DNA of 64,000 bases from Tanytarsus gracilentus (GCA_038502055.1 JAXRKN010000044.1:398501-462500); one strand, 5' to 3'; shown: positions 32,889-44,022, counted from the first letter of the stretch. The notes: generated by a model from the letters alone, not told the origin. A program made the numbers and translations.

Positions 32889-34174
32889 TTAATTTAGTTT
32901 ATGGATTTTAGAGAAATCTTCAAATTTCTCGAGTTTATCGAGATTTTTCCACCAAGTAGAGAGCTTTCCCGACTCATAGATCAGCTTGAACCACGGTGTG
33001 AGTGGATATTCAAGCGAAGAAATTTGATCTAAATTTTCTCGCTTTATCCAACGCACCTCATTGACTTCGCCAGCATTTGGATTGAGAACTTCCAGATCCT
33101 TCTGCAGAAAGAGAATGTAATCAATCTCGTGTTCTCCGTAAATTCCATCTCCAGGGTCACGATAATGAATTCGTGTGAGGTAGTGTAAATTTTCCGGTCG
33201 CACCTAAATTCGTATATAAATTTTTATTAGTCACATATTTAAATTTGTTTGATTTCAATCACGCGGTAGCTCTTCAACTTTTTTTCCGATCAATTTGATT
33301 ATGAATGGGGAAGAGAAGAAAGATGTAATACAAAAAAAAATATTTTATAACCGCTTCCTCCATGCGATCATATCGACCGATGGTCTACGGTAAATAATAT
33401 ATTTTTTTTGTGTGATGACGAACAGTTAAAAATGAAAGTTTATTTTTTCTTCGCATTCCATTCATACACACAATTCGCTACTTACATCAGATAATTGAAT
33501 GCCCAATTCAAAATTGAGTCGTCTTATTGCAGCTTTTTTAATGCCAAGTGCATTTTTATTTTCACGTTCATGCTCAATGTCGAAGAGAGGATGAGAGCAG
33601 CAGGCATTTGTGTAATAATCGGGATATGTTATCTGTTGAGAAATGAGGAACACGATTGATTATGCTAATTGGATTTTTTAAGATGAGACCTTGAAAAATT
33701 TTAGTCGTCACGGTAAGCTGTCAATAATATTTTTGCGTCAACAAGCCTTTCACGTTTTAATTATTTGCCAAATTTTCCAAGAACTATTAAAATTCCTGGA
33801 TTTTGTTCGTCTTTTAAAAAAATGTTGCTTACCTTATGTGAAGATCGTTTTTGAAGAAGCATGTCGCCTTGGGAGTTGAAAAGAAAAACTGAAAAAGCTC
33901 GATGAAGTTTAATTTGGCCATTTTCATCGACCTTTAATTAAATGTTAATTTATTAAAAATAAAATTTTTTCTTAAATATTCTTTAACTCACCTTATGACA
34001 ATCGCGTTTTGATGTTTTTCCAATTTCCTCGTCTTTTTCATTAACTAAAATACAATTTTCACTGTCAAGGAAAAGTTCTTGCTTGTTATTTTCATTATCC
34101 ATGAGCTTATGCGCAAAACTATATTGTCGAGGTACGTTAACTTTTCTAAAGTGAGAAATTAATTTTTTTAACAT
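32889..34174 (-). CDS. Idi: Isopentenyl-diphosphate delta-isomerase (IDI1)
   Basis: It interconverts IPP and DMAPP in the mevalonate pathway, which in insects feeds juvenile hormone, dolichol and ubiquinone. Exons 34174-33992, 33931-33833, 33632-33486 and 33203-32889 are all phase 0, giving 247 residues. The Nudix-fold isomerase shows LVNEKDEEIGKTSKRDCHK, HRAFSVFLFNSQGDMLLQKR, YTNACCSHP with the catalytic Cys at 105/106, AAIRRLNFELGI and GEHEIDYILF with the catalytic Glu at about 167/169, then the tail TPWFKLIYE. The N-terminus (MLKKLISHFRKVNVPRQYSF) is basic and amphipathic, suggesting a mitochondrial or peroxisomal signal. The start is ATG 34174; the frame runs two codons further up only as GTG. 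Intron 3 (33204-33485) holds nothing recognisable. Confidence 0.95.
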
Positions 34175-34346
34175 CTTCACGACGACAAATCCTACTACCT
34201 ACTATCTCTGCACACTATTTATTTTCATTTACAAAAAAAATATCGGTGAAATCCGAAAAAAAATCAATCTAGGGGGAAATTAAAGTTGATAAAAAATCAC
34301 AACAACAAAAAATAAACAAACGATTGAAAATAAAATAACAAATAAA
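34175..34346. promoter_or_regulatory. Bidirectional promoter, IDI / CWF19L2
   Basis: Only 172 bp separate the divergent start codons of IDI (-) and CWF19L2 (+), so they almost certainly share a promoter region. It is A-rich with no TATA box. Confidence 0.5.
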
Positions 34347-36104
34347 ATGGGAAAATCTAAAAAACGCGACTATTCAAGTGAATCGAATTCGTCAGAGGAA
34401 GAGGAACGGATTAAAAAGAACAAGAAACGTGAGAAAAAGTCAAAGAAATCAAAGCACAAGTCGAAAAAGAAGAAAAGGCATCAATCTGAATCATCCAGCA
34501 ATTCTGAAGAGTCCGGTTGGGTTGTGAAGAATGTTGATAAGGATAAGGAACCGCCTGTAGAGTCAAAAAGGGATGATTGGATGACGTCAGCCGATGCTTT
34601 TTCACTCTCAACATTCACAAAAGAAAAAGTTGAAAAGAAACAAATAAAAGATCCGGCATATGAAACTTACGATCCTGCCACAAGTACACGCGAACTGAAT
34701 CCATACTATAAGACGGGCGAAGGTGGTTTACCTTCTAATTTTAAAAAACCTAGAGACGAAGATGATTATTACAACAATTACAAAGCAACATCCAGATCAT
34801 CAGCAACATCCAATTGGAAGAAAAAAGAGGCCGAGGAAGTAGTACGAAGATCGCCATCACCAGAGCGAATCGAAAAAAGGATAATGTTTCCAGAAAAACC
34901 ATCAATTTCTGATCTTCAAAGCTCACAGACTCACTCAGACTTTTTGTCAGACGCTCAGATGAATGAAGTAGGTGCCAAAATGCTCAAAGCAGAGCTGGTG
35001 GGAAATACAAAGCTGGCAGAAAAACTTAAAGTTAAATTAGAAAAGGCGAGAGAGTACAAGAAAAATAATAAAGGTGCCCAAAAGACAAAAGAGGAACAAG
35101 TTGTGCTGTCACTTCCAACATCCTCCGGCATGAGCAGACCCATACAAGAGAGAGAGCCACGTGACCGACGTCAAAATGATAAAAAGAAAAATAAGAGAAT
35201 GGACACACATGAGGGTGGTGAGCGAACGAAATATTATCCCGATGATGGCAAGTACGACATTAAGCAGATGTTTGAACGTGAAAAGTATTCAGATGGTAAA
35301 GATCAGGACATAGAGTTTGCAAAAGCTATTAGCAAAGTCAAAGAGTCACAGCAAATGGATATGGCTGATATTTTCTCAGATGTCATTCGTAAAGATAAGC
35401 AAAAGAAATCGGACGAAGTCGATGATGCCATTAGAGAGGCACAAACAATGGAAAAAGTCCTCGACACCTGTCACAAGTGCTTCGACTCGCCAAAAATGAA
35501 CAAAGATTTGGTCGTTTATGTTGGCAAAACTATTTACCTCTCGATTCCAAATCACGAAGCTTTAATTCCCCATCACTTAATAATTTCACCAATACAGCAC
35601 GTGGCCTGTACCACGTTGATCGACGAAGAGGTCTACGAGGAATTTAAAAATCTCAAAAAAGCTCTAACGAAATTCTTTTTTGATCGAAGAGAGGATGTTG
35701 TATGTTTTGAGACCGTCAAGTACCTTCATCGACGTCCTCACATGGAAGTGCATTTAATTTCCAGTAAAGAATTTGAAATGATTCAATTTTATTTCAAAAA
35801 GGCCATTCAAGAGTCAGAAAGTTTTACAATCAACAAAAAGCTCGTCGATATCAAGAGTGACAAAAACATCCGATCAAGCATACCGCGAGGACTATCTTAC
35901 TTTTGGATAGACTTTGGAGACACCGGTATGGCGCACGTGATTGAAAATCAAGAACAATTTCCTTCGAATTTTGCACAAGAAATCATCGGTGGCATGTTAA
36001 ATTTAGAAATCAATCGATTTAGGAAGCCTCGAAAGGAATTGCAGCCTAAAAAACGAGTTAATTATTTTAATAGCATGCTCAAGGATGTTTTCGATAGTCT
36101 CTAA
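34347..36104 (+). CDS. CWF19L2: CWF19-like protein 2 (spliceosome/lariat debranching partner)
   Basis: A single-exon gene of 585 residues, a nuclear protein linked to late spliceosomes and lariat turnover (fission yeast Cwf19, budding yeast Drn1 relatives). Residues 1-55 form a Lys/Ser-rich tail (SKKSKHKSKKKKRHQS). The middle is charged and coiled-coil-like. The C-terminal half holds CwfJ_C_1 (TCHKCFDSPKMNKDLVVYVG, IPHHLIISPIQHV, a HIT-like His cluster) and CwfJ_C_2 (IPRGLSYFWIDFGDTGMAHV, then QEIIGGMLNLE and RFRKPRKE). The family usually has introns; their absence here is mildly unusual. Its AATAAA at 36113 lies 9 bp past the stop, and the next gene starts 122 bp on. Confidence 0.94.
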   Translation: MGKSKKRDYSSESNSSEEEERIKKNKKREKKSKKSKHKSKKKKRHQSESSSNSEESGWVVKNVDKDKEPPVESKRDDWMTSADAFSLSTFTKEKVEKKQIKDPAYETYDPATSTRELNPYYKTGEGGLPSNFKKPRDEDDYYNNYKATSRSSATSNWKKKEAEEVVRRSPSPERIEKRIMFPEKPSISDLQSSQTHSDFLSDAQMNEVGAKMLKAELVGNTKLAEKLKVKLEKAREYKKNNKGAQKTKEEQVVLSLPTSSGMSRPIQEREPRDRRQNDKKKNKRMDTHEGGERTKYYPDDGKYDIKQMFEREKYSDGKDQDIEFAKAISKVKESQQMDMADIFSDVIRKDKQKKSDEVDDAIREAQTMEKVLDTCHKCFDSPKMNKDLVVYVGKTIYLSIPNHEALIPHHLIISPIQHVACTTLIDEEVYEEFKNLKKALTKFFFDRREDVVCFETVKYLHRRPHMEVHLISSKEFEMIQFYFKKAIQESESFTINKKLVDIKSDKNIRSSIPRGLSYFWIDFGDTGMAHVIENQEQFPSNFAQEIIGGMLNLEINRFRKPRKELQPKKRVNYFNSMLKDVFDSL

Positions 36105-36112
36105 AATTTTTA

Positions 36113-36118
36113 AATAAA
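36113..36118 (+). terminator. Poly(A) signal, CWF19L2
   Basis: AATAAA immediately after the CWF19L2 stop codon, implying a very short 3' UTR. Confidence 0.5.
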
Positions 36119-36226
36119 TTTTAAATTACTTCAACTGCGATCACAGTAATCAAAGCACTTGATTGATTTTTTTGAAAATTTTTCAGTGAGAGATAATTGA
36201 AAATCGCATAAACATGAACAGCAGTT

Positions 36227-37192
36227 ATGGTTTTGGTTGTTAAGTGTCTCATTTGCCAAAAAGAGTTGACTTATACCAAAGGAAATCCTTCGCCATTGGT
36301 AGCGCACGTCAAATTTGATCATCCAAATTTAAATCAAAAGAAAACTTTTACTGAAGTGAATAAAAAGGAGACGTTTGATAAGGCAGTGGAAACGAGCTTA
36401 GATAGAAATTCTAAAAATATTTTTACACTCATCAATAAGAGCGCTCAAACGGACGACATATATTTTAAAATGAATCAAGGTAGATTTTTAAAATTTAACA
36501 TAAAAATTGAAATATTATTAATTATTTCTTTAGATAGTCCAAATGACTCGGCATTAGATTTCACACTGCATCATGGACCACGTGATGACAAAGACAAAAC
36601 TTTAAACGAGACAAAATTTCACGATGCACATGAAGTATCTAGCAAAAGCTTTCATCCAGACAAATCTAGAAAAAAAGAAATTAATAAAACTGTTTTTGAA
36701 GACGCTCAATCGAGTGAAAGTGCTGAAAATTTCACATTGCTTCGACCACAAGAAACATCATCGCCCATCCATGAAGCGTCCATATCTCGTAAGAATGTAA
36801 CGGAAAGAAGTCCGCTCATACACAATTTAGATTCTAAAAAAGTACATGAGGACACGAGGAGGGGTCACCAGAGACCTGAAAATCTTCAAAAAATTTACTA
36901 TAAAACATCGATTGAGAGATGGAAGTCCGTTGGCGATAAAAAAATACACTGTCCACGTTGTCAAGCATACAAACGGCCAATTGTAAAAGCTCACAAGGAG
37001 CACTCTACAGAGTCTTCTGTTTTTTCAGCTTTTCTTGCGGCCTGTTTCCCTCTCTACTGCTCTCCATGCTGTGTCTTGCCACCTCCCAAATTTGAGTATC
37101 TCCATTGTCCAATTTGCGATTTTCATTTAGGAATTTATGATCATCAGAAAAATATAGTTTTTCCCAATCCAAACATCGAGCGAGAATTCTGA
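36227..37192 (+). CDS. LITAF-domain zinc-binding membrane protein with N-terminal zinc finger
   Basis: Two exons, 36227-36479 and 36534-37192, give about 303 residues. The C-terminus is a LITAF domain: C224-x2-C227 (CPRC), a hydrophobic in-plane membrane segment (VFSAFLAACFPLYCSPCCVL), then HC276-x2-C279 (HCPICDFHLGIYDHQ). LITAF proteins sit on the cytosolic face of endosomes and lysosomes. The N-terminus has a separate C-x2-C plus H-x5-H type finger (KCLICQKE, AHVKFDH), resembling a BED/C2H2 finger; this pairing is unusual for LITAF proteins, which are normally short with Pro-rich N-termini. The intron (54 bp) contains no stop and is a multiple of three, so retention would add 18 residues. 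A 30-nt upstream frame (36214-36243) overlaps the start. Confidence 0.8.
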   Translation: MVLVVKCLICQKELTYTKGNPSPLVAHVKFDHPNLNQKKTFTEVNKKETFDKAVETSLDRNSKNIFTLINKSAQTDDIYFKMNQGRFLKFNIKIEILLIISLDSPNDSALDFTLHHGPRDDKDKTLNETKFHDAHEVSSKSFHPDKSRKKEINKTVFEDAQSSESAENFTLLRPQETSSPIHEASISRKNVTERSPLIHNLDSKKVHEDTRRGHQRPENLQKIYYKTSIERWKSVGDKKIHCPRCQAYKRPIVKAHKEHSTESSVFSAFLAACFPLYCSPCCVLPPPKFEYLHCPICDFHLGIYDHQKNIVFPNPNIEREF

Positions 37193-37218
37193 CAATTTAA
37201 ATGTCATTTTAAATACTA

Positions 37219-37224
37219 AATAAA
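37219..37224 (+). terminator. Poly(A) signal, LITAF gene
   Basis: AATAAA 27 bp after the LITAF-gene stop codon. Confidence 0.5.
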
Positions 37225-37310
37225 AGCATAAATTTATTAATAAAATTATTTCGTCTCATAATTTTTTAGCGTAACCCACAAAGTGGTGTAACGCTTATAT
37301 GCTCGTGATT

Positions 37311-37369
37311 CCGTCCGTCCGTCCGTCCGTCCGTCTGTCCGTCCGTCCGTCCGTCCGTCCGTCCGTCTG
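37311..37369. repeat. CCGT tetranucleotide microsatellite
   Basis: About 14 copies of CCGT with two C-to-T changes, at the left side of the repeat island. Confidence 0.95.
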
Positions 37370-37524
37370 CACAAGCGAGATCTCGGTCCCTGGACCAGCT
37401 AGAGACTTCTAGTTTTCGCCAGATGGTAGCTCTTAGGGTCTATATGTGCAGGCACTGACTATTTTTTGAGTCATGACCTATGGTCGTGCCATGGACGGCC
37501 ATAACGTCCATTTTTCATACAAAT

Positions 37525-38195
37525 TTTTTCTTATATGGCTTCATGGGTATCGTTGAACTCGTGATTGGACCAGAAATCGATTGGCATTGATTCGTAACTT
37601 GACCAGGAATCGATTGACATACATGATTTTTCGAGTCGTGACCTATGGTCGTGCCACAGACAGCCAAAATGTCCATTTTTCAGAACTATGGTTTCATGGG
37701 TATCGTTGAACTCGTGATTGGACCAGGAATCGATTGATATAGATGATTTTTGAGGAATGTCCATCATGGCCGGCCAGCAGTGCCACGGACAGCCAAAATG
37801 TTCATTTTTCAGAACTATGGCTTCATGTATCTCGTTGAACTCGTAATTGAACCAGGAACTGAATGGCATTGATGATTTTTGATGAATGTCCATCATGGAC
37901 GGCCAGTAGTGCCACGGACAGCCAAAATGTCCATTTTTCAGAACTATGGCTTCATGGGTATCGTTGAACTCGTGATTGGACCAGGAATCTATTGACATAG
38001 ATGATTTTTGATAAATGCTAATCAAGGCCGGCCAGTAGTGCCACGGACAGCCAAAATGTCCATTTTTCAGAACTATGACTTCATGGGTATCGTTGAACTC
38101 GTAATTGGACCAGGAATCTAATGACATAGACGATTTTTGAAAAATTGTCGAACAGGACTGCCACGGACAGCCAAAGTGTCCGGATTGACTTAAAC
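37525..38195. repeat. 129-bp tandem repeat array, about 4-5 units
   Basis: The motif CATTTTTCAGAACTATGG/A starts at 37674, 37803, 37932 and 38061, exactly 129 bp apart each time; shorter degenerate units lie to the left. Since 129 is 3 x 43, the minus strand has a continuous frame (38199-37531) with a 43-residue repeat containing DSWSNHEFNDTHEAIVLKNG and HFGCPWH. Many differences between units change amino acids, which argues against a constrained protein, but the frame is intact over five units. Confidence 0.9.
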
Positions 38196-38331
38196 TCATT
38201 TTTTATGCACTTGATTTTCAAACACTGATCTGTTACAAGTGGGTTACGCGGCAACACCCACGTGTGGGTTTTGAAACATTTTTTTTAAATTATTAAAACG
38301 TTTTTTCGAAATTCAAAAAATCCAAACCCCT

Positions 38332-38377
38332 GCTCTCTCTCTCTCTCTCATCGTGGTAAACATTAAAGAGAGAGAGA
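38332..38377. repeat. Facing CT and AG dinucleotide runs before the SMYD4 gene
   Basis: A CT run (38332-38349) is followed by an AG run (38367-38377), which can fold back on each other. Such runs bind GAGA factor in insects, and this pair lies about 50 bp above the SMYD4-like start codon, so a promoter role is plausible but unproven. Confidence 0.5.
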
Positions 38378-38422
38378 AATTTTGGCACATTTGAATTAAA
38401 TTTTAGTGAGAAAAGCCGGAAA

Positions 38423-41047
38423 ATGTCGCTTGCAGATCAAACGCCGCGTAGAGTCGGCTCTAAGTGGGATGTTGTAATTGAAAAGCTCAAAGAGACACAC
38501 CGTAAAATAATTAACAAGAGCGGCGGCAATAGTAATTATATTAATGAGATTCAAGTTTTGCGGAGCATTAATTCAAAGGAAATTAATAAAATCATAAACA
38601 GTTATCTCAATGATCAATTGACGCCAATATTAAAGAAATCGTCCAAATTGAGCGAGGAAATAAGAGCGGAGGGAAATAAAATCTACAAGAACAACGATGG
38701 ATCTTCGAACCTTTACGAATCTTGTTTTTTGTACTCACTCGTAAGGATCTAAGTGATTCTAATCTTTAAAAAGCTTCTTTATTTTAACAAAATTAATAAA
38801 TTTTAAATTATTAAACATTTTAGGGGATGAAGTGCAGTGAAACTAATTCTGATCTTTCGTATGCTCACGGGAATCGAGCAGCGGCTCTGATGAAACTCGG
38901 ATTTAATCTGGTAGCTCGGAATGATTGCGAAGAAGCCATTAAACTATCTCATCCGGATCCCTTTAAGATTTATGAGCGTTTATGCAGCTTAAGCAACGGT
39001 TGTATTAAGGAGATGAAAAAGAATGTGGCGGGATTAGAGAAATATCTCAAAAAATCATCGAAACAATCGAAAGAAATTCTCCAAAAATACAAGAGTCGTC
39101 TCAAGGCAATGGAAAAGGAGACTTATGTTGATGACGAATTGCTTAATAAACTCTCACTGGATGACGACGAATCGGAATTGGAGCTTAGAGTCAAACAAAT
39201 GTACGAAAGCGATGTTGGAAGATTTGTTGTAGCTCAAAAACCAATCACATTAAACGAGAAAATCTTGTCTGAGAATCCGTTTGCATTTGTACCCGTTCAT
39301 AATTATGGCGTGAAAAAATATTTCAATACAGACTGCGAGAATTGTGCACTCGTTAATGTCTGGCCGTTTCTCTGTCTCGAATGTCGTCACTCAACCTATT
39401 GTTCAAGCACATGTCGCGATAAGCATCGCTCAATTCACAAATATGAGTGTGAGGGATATAAGAAAAATCTCTTCTTTGAGATTGGCATCGCTCATCTTAG
39501 TCTTCGTGTTCTCTTGGTTGGATTTAACTCACTAACACCGCTACTTGAATCGCTCGACAGAACCGAATTTAAGAGTAATCCTGAGAAAATTTTCAACTTA
39601 ATCTTGTCAAAGGCAAAAGAAAAGTGTCAAGATTATTTTATAATCGAGGGAGATGACAAATTTTATGAATACGCACGAGTCTTATCATTACAACCGAATC
39701 TACTTCGTAACGAGAGCTTTCCTCAGAGGAATTTTCCTTATGCTTATGTGAGTAATTTTACCTTTTTTGAGACAACAGTTATTAAAGATCTCTTTTTAGA
39801 CTGCTCAAATGCTTACAAACTACTTGCGAGAACAAACCACGTTCTTTCAAGACTTTATCACAAACAATATTGCCGACTTACTCGATAAGAATGAATGGAA
39901 TTTACTTGTCAGTGCCTTAATTTTGCGCCACATAGGTCAATTGATCTCAAACGGTCACGCAATCGTCGACTTTCGCCAAAATGTCTTCACAACGGATGCA
40001 TTAAAATTAATGTTGCATAAAAATCAGCCCAATGGCAGCGGCCTTCATCTGCTGTTAAAGTCACAGCGAATTTTTACGGGAATTTTTCCACGTGTCTCAA
40101 TGCTCAATCATAGTTGTGATCCGAACATAAGAAATTGTTTCGATGGCAAGCGACTTACAATTGTAGCGACACGTGATATTGCCGAGGGCGAAGAAGTTTT
40201 CAACTGCTATGGACCACACTGGAAATTAATGTCATATCAAGAGCGTCAAGATACGCTCAGACTTCAGTATAATTTTGAGTGCAAATGCACAAAATGCGAT
40301 CAGAGAAATGATGAATATGTAAGATGAGAAAAATTACATAAATTTTAATGAGTTAAACTATTGATTTTTTTTAGAGATTCAACAACTCAGTTCAGTGCCG
40401 CTTTTGCAGCAAACGACTCTTTTATCCCGATAAGCCGATACAGGAAGACGATGGCAATGATTTTGATGAGGACGATGAAGCTTTTCGTTTACGCTGCAAT
40501 GACTGCAAGAGATTTCACGAAAATGTCTCGATGAAGTCCTTTTTCTCGCTCCTTGCACAACAATCGGATCCAAATTCTCCCGTTACAATGAACCAGTTGT
40601 ATACCACCTACTTGTCAGCCGTCGCGGGACTCGGTTCCCTCGACGAAATTCGCTTTCACATGACCGAAATGATGTTACACACTCTCATAACTAATCGACG
40701 TAAGATATATTTATTTATATAATTTATTTTATTTTTAATAAAATTTTCTTCTAGATGCTATAAATCTTCAAAATGCGAGCATCCCTCTCAATTTGACAAT
40801 CGAACTGCTGACAGTTAAGGAGGAGATTTATGGTCAATATAGCGTTGAGTTTATAGAGGCCGGCTTCTTCCTCTTGGACGTCTTATCAATTTTAATCGAC
40901 AAGTCAATCATCAATGAACAAAACACCAATCAGCTGGTGGGCGAGTCAATGAAGAAAATTATTGACGCCTCCAAAATTTGCTCGAAAAATATTCAACTTT
41001 TAATAAGGAATTATGTTGAAAAGTTTTGCTACACTTACAGTGAATAG
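38423..41047 (+). CDS. SMYD4-like SET/MYND protein with TPR
   Basis: A probable protein-lysine methyltransferase-like factor of about 792 residues (human SMYD4 has 804). Exons 38423-38740, 38824-39747, 39800-40318, 40375-40699 and 40755-41047 with consistent phases. A TPR-like region spans ~80-170 across the first intron (SCFLYSLGMKCSETN, AHGNRAAALMKLG). The split SET domain begins near GRFVVAQKPI (~245). The MYND zinc finger is at ~277-315 (CENCALVNVWPFLCLECRHS, YCSSTCRDKH). The catalytic SET core follows at ~510-560 (MLNHSCDPNIRN, GEEVFNCYGPHW), then the post-SET cysteines FECKCTKCDQR and a second cysteine cluster CRFCSKR/CNDCKRF. Assignment to SMYD4 rather than other SMYDs rests on the TPR N-terminus and length. 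Confidence 0.9.
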
Positions 41048-41084
41048 GTGCGAATATAAATAGTTTTATAGCGACTATGAATTT

Positions 41085-41090
41085 TTTATT
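41085..41090 (-). terminator. Poly(A) signal, Sec6
   Basis: A minus-strand AATAAA 55 bp past the Sec6 stop lies inside the 97-bp gap to the convergent SMYD4-like gene, so the two 3' UTRs probably overlap. Confidence 0.5.
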
Positions 41091-41144
41091 GAAAATCAGA
41101 ATTTCGTAAATTTTTTATACCGTTATTTGATTATTTCACCCATT

Positions 41145-43470
41145 TTATACTGACCACAATTTCTCGAAAACAATCTCTTTTAAAATTGAAGCCTTGTCGT
41201 GAGTTGTTACTGTAGTTTTCTTAGAGCTAAAAGCATCGTTAATTTTCTCCTTAATTTCGTTTGATTTAACTTCGTTGCGAATGTAAAAGAGACGTATCAA
41301 ATGATCCTCACTAATTGATGGATAATTCGTAAGTAATGTATGAAGATCGAGAATAATCATTTCAACATCACAATTGAGGAGTTGCGAGAGGTCGACGATG
41401 ACGTCGAAAGGAGATTCATTTTTAAGAACGTTGGGAGCAATTTTTTCGAAAAATGATTTAATTTGTCTCACCTCTTTGGTGATTTTTTTAACGATAACAT
41501 CGCACTCTGGTCGAGGCTTGCTTATTCTCTTCGAAAGCATAGCTTTTAGATATCTCTTAGCGACCATCTTTTGAGCTTCTTTAATGACAAATTCAAAATT
41601 AATCGCTCTCAAGTGATTGTAATCTTGAAAGTAGTCTTGAAGTGTTACGCAAATTGTATCGACGGCAATGCTAGATGAAATCCATTTTGTCGTAAAGAGC
41701 TCGGTGAAATGTCCATCGAGATCGAGAAATGCCTCTTCCAGTAAATAAGATGCTGTCTCATCGCGGAGCTCTTGGAATGTGGTATTGAGTTTTTCAAATT
41801 CCGCATACTGATCTGGACGACTTATTTTAGGCCAATATAATTGCTTAATTTGCTGTGCAAGCTCAATAATCTGCTGGCAATTGTTGACAATTGTGATAAT
41901 GTGGTGCGTAAAGAAAGGAACTTGACTGCGATCTTTAAAGTGCTTTTCCTTAAAGTCAATTATAGCCAAGCGATATTTTTGACCGTAAATAGTGACTTGC
42001 TGAAAGCTTAGTACGAGAGCATCGAAAGTAAGCTCGTGCTTAATTGTATTTGTAACCTGCAAATGTTGATCGATCATCTGAAAGATTATAACGGGGCTTG
42101 CAGTGTGGAAAAATTGATCTTCTTGATCCGGCATGCTTGCTGTCCAATCAAGCTTTTCCGTTTCTACCGTTTTGTCCATCCATTCCGTATAATTTCGTTC
42201 CATTGTTTGAAGATACGCCCGTTCCAAAGATTTCAACATTTCTGGCTTCATCAAAGGCTTCAAATCGGATATTTCGGAAACATCAATTTTAAGATCCGTG
42301 TGCATCATCAACTCTTTCCCCGGATAAGTGTTGATAGTCCATGAAAGCAAAGTGACATACTCGTTTCCCTCGATGCCGCGCTTAACCAATTTATCGATCT
42401 AAAAAAAATAAATGTTTTAATTGTTTAAGAGTGCACTTTTAATTCCTTACATAATCTGACACAGCATGATGATACATCCTCACATATTGTTGGAGAATTT
42501 TGTAATTTGGTGGAAAACATGGAATGCAATTTGATTTAACGACTTTCAAGTCCTTTAAAATGTACTGTCGCATGAGCTCGAGATCTTTAACGAGCCACAA
42601 CTTTTCACCACGATTCTCAATTGTTAATCCCTCAATTTTCTCTTGCACATTTTCATTGAGCGTTACGAACAACATGGAGCGCCATTCCTTGGGTCGCGAG
42701 GGCGGTAAGAATCCAGTAAGTTTCTGTTGCTGCAACGCAAATTGATCAGCCTTCTCTTCTCGCTCGACAATTCTTAAAGCTGTGACAATAACTGTCGGCT
42801 CTTGACTCACATAATCGAGTGTTCGCTTAAAAATAAAACGAATCTTCTCTTTAAGAGCTTCCGATACAGTCTCAACTTTATCAAAGTAGCATTTTAGAGT
42901 TATTTTATCGTGTGTATTCTGTTTTGTCAATTTGTGAAGCTCAAACAGCAAATCATCACGTGAATTCTCAAGATCAGAAAGACATTGGTGCGCCAACAGA
43001 AGTTTATTCTCCTCAATCCATATCATTGCTTTCTCAACGCTCGATTGAACGGTAAAAATGTGCTTCAAATTCTCGATAGCCGTCACATATTGTGAATACT
43101 TTGTGTTCTCCTCTCGAACTGGATCTAAATCATCGCTGAGTTTGGGAACAGCAATCATCAGCTCCTGGATGTTTTTAATGTGATTTTCAACTTCCACAGC
43201 TAGCTCTAAACTCGCTTTTAGTTGATGAAGACCAGTTCCAACAGAGTTTAGTTGCTGTGTGAGAGCCGATTTAAGCTGACTTTCATCGGAATTCTTCTTT
43301 CTTTGTATCTAAATTTAAGAATGAAAAATAAAATGTAAAGTAAATTAATAAAAACTCACTCGATGTCTAAATTGATCAATTTTCTCAAGCTGCCCACTTC
43401 TCTGAAACATATTCTGGATCTCTTTCAAGGCAGCAGCTTCCGCCTCTTTATCCAATGATTTTAAATCCAT
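41145..43470 (-). CDS. Sec6: Exocyst complex subunit Sec6 (EXOC3)
   Basis: It tethers secretory vesicles to the plasma membrane as part of the octameric exocyst. Exons 43470-43360, 43308-42451 and 42398-41145 are all phase 0, giving 740 residues, the size expected for insect Sec6. The N-terminal coiled-coil begins MDLKSLDKEAEAAALKEIQN. Strongly conserved parts include AIENLKHIFTVQSSVEKAMI, CLSDLENSRDDLLFELHKL, EPTVIVTALRIVEREEKAD, GNEYVTLLSWTINTYPGKEL and SPVIIFQMIDQHLQVTNTI. The C-terminal helical bundles complete the usual Sec6 rod. It is head to head with Not1. No oddities were seen. Confidence 0.96.
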
Positions 43471-44022
43471 AATTTTTAATTACAAAAAGTTTTTTTTCAA
43501 AAAAAGTTTTGTGACACAAAAAAAACAATAACAAACCTGTGGAATTTTAAACGCATTTTTATAAAACATTTTAGAATGAATATAAATGAATTTTATAAAA
43601 TATATCTTGTTATTAAAATATTTAAAAATCTTCAAAAAATATTCTTAAAACTTTTAAATTTTCTCATTCCTCAACCAAAATGCAACACAGACAGACAAAC
43701 TGATGACAATAATTTAAAAATGTAAACTTTGTGCTTAAAATCGAGCTAACGGCATTTTCGAAGAAAGGGCAAAATAAGTTAATGAAAAAATCACAAAATC
43801 GAACGAGTTTGAAAGTCGCGTGAAAGAAAAATTTTCTAGCAGAAAGAAAAAAATTAAATTAAGTGACTTAAAAACCCATTTAACATTCTTTTGGTGATAT
43901 AAATTAAAAGATTTGACTCAATTGAACGTGTGTGAATTAAAAGTTTGCTCCAATGAGGGCTCCGAAAGTTAATTATATACAGTTTAAGCAACACGAACAG
44001 AATAAATGGAAAATTTCCGAAT
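43471..44022. promoter_or_regulatory. Divergent promoter and leaders, Sec6 / Not1
   Basis: 552 bp lie between the two start codons. The region is AT-rich without a TATA box at a useful place. The Not1 side contains two upstream open frames (43953-44039 and 44006-44035) that overlap the Not1 start codon. Confidence 0.4.

Larger units (their letters stand above)
37269..38249. mobile_element. Repeat island with inverted GCGTAACCCAC ends
   Basis: GCGTAACCCAC at 37269-37279 recurs as its reverse complement GTGGGTTACGC at 38239-38249. Inside are a CGTC microsatellite and an array of 129-bp units. The block shares sequence with the island at 30.9-31.0 kb, so it belongs to a dispersed family. No target duplication is obvious, and the class (MITE, Helitron-like or satellite island) is uncertain. 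Confidence 0.5.
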
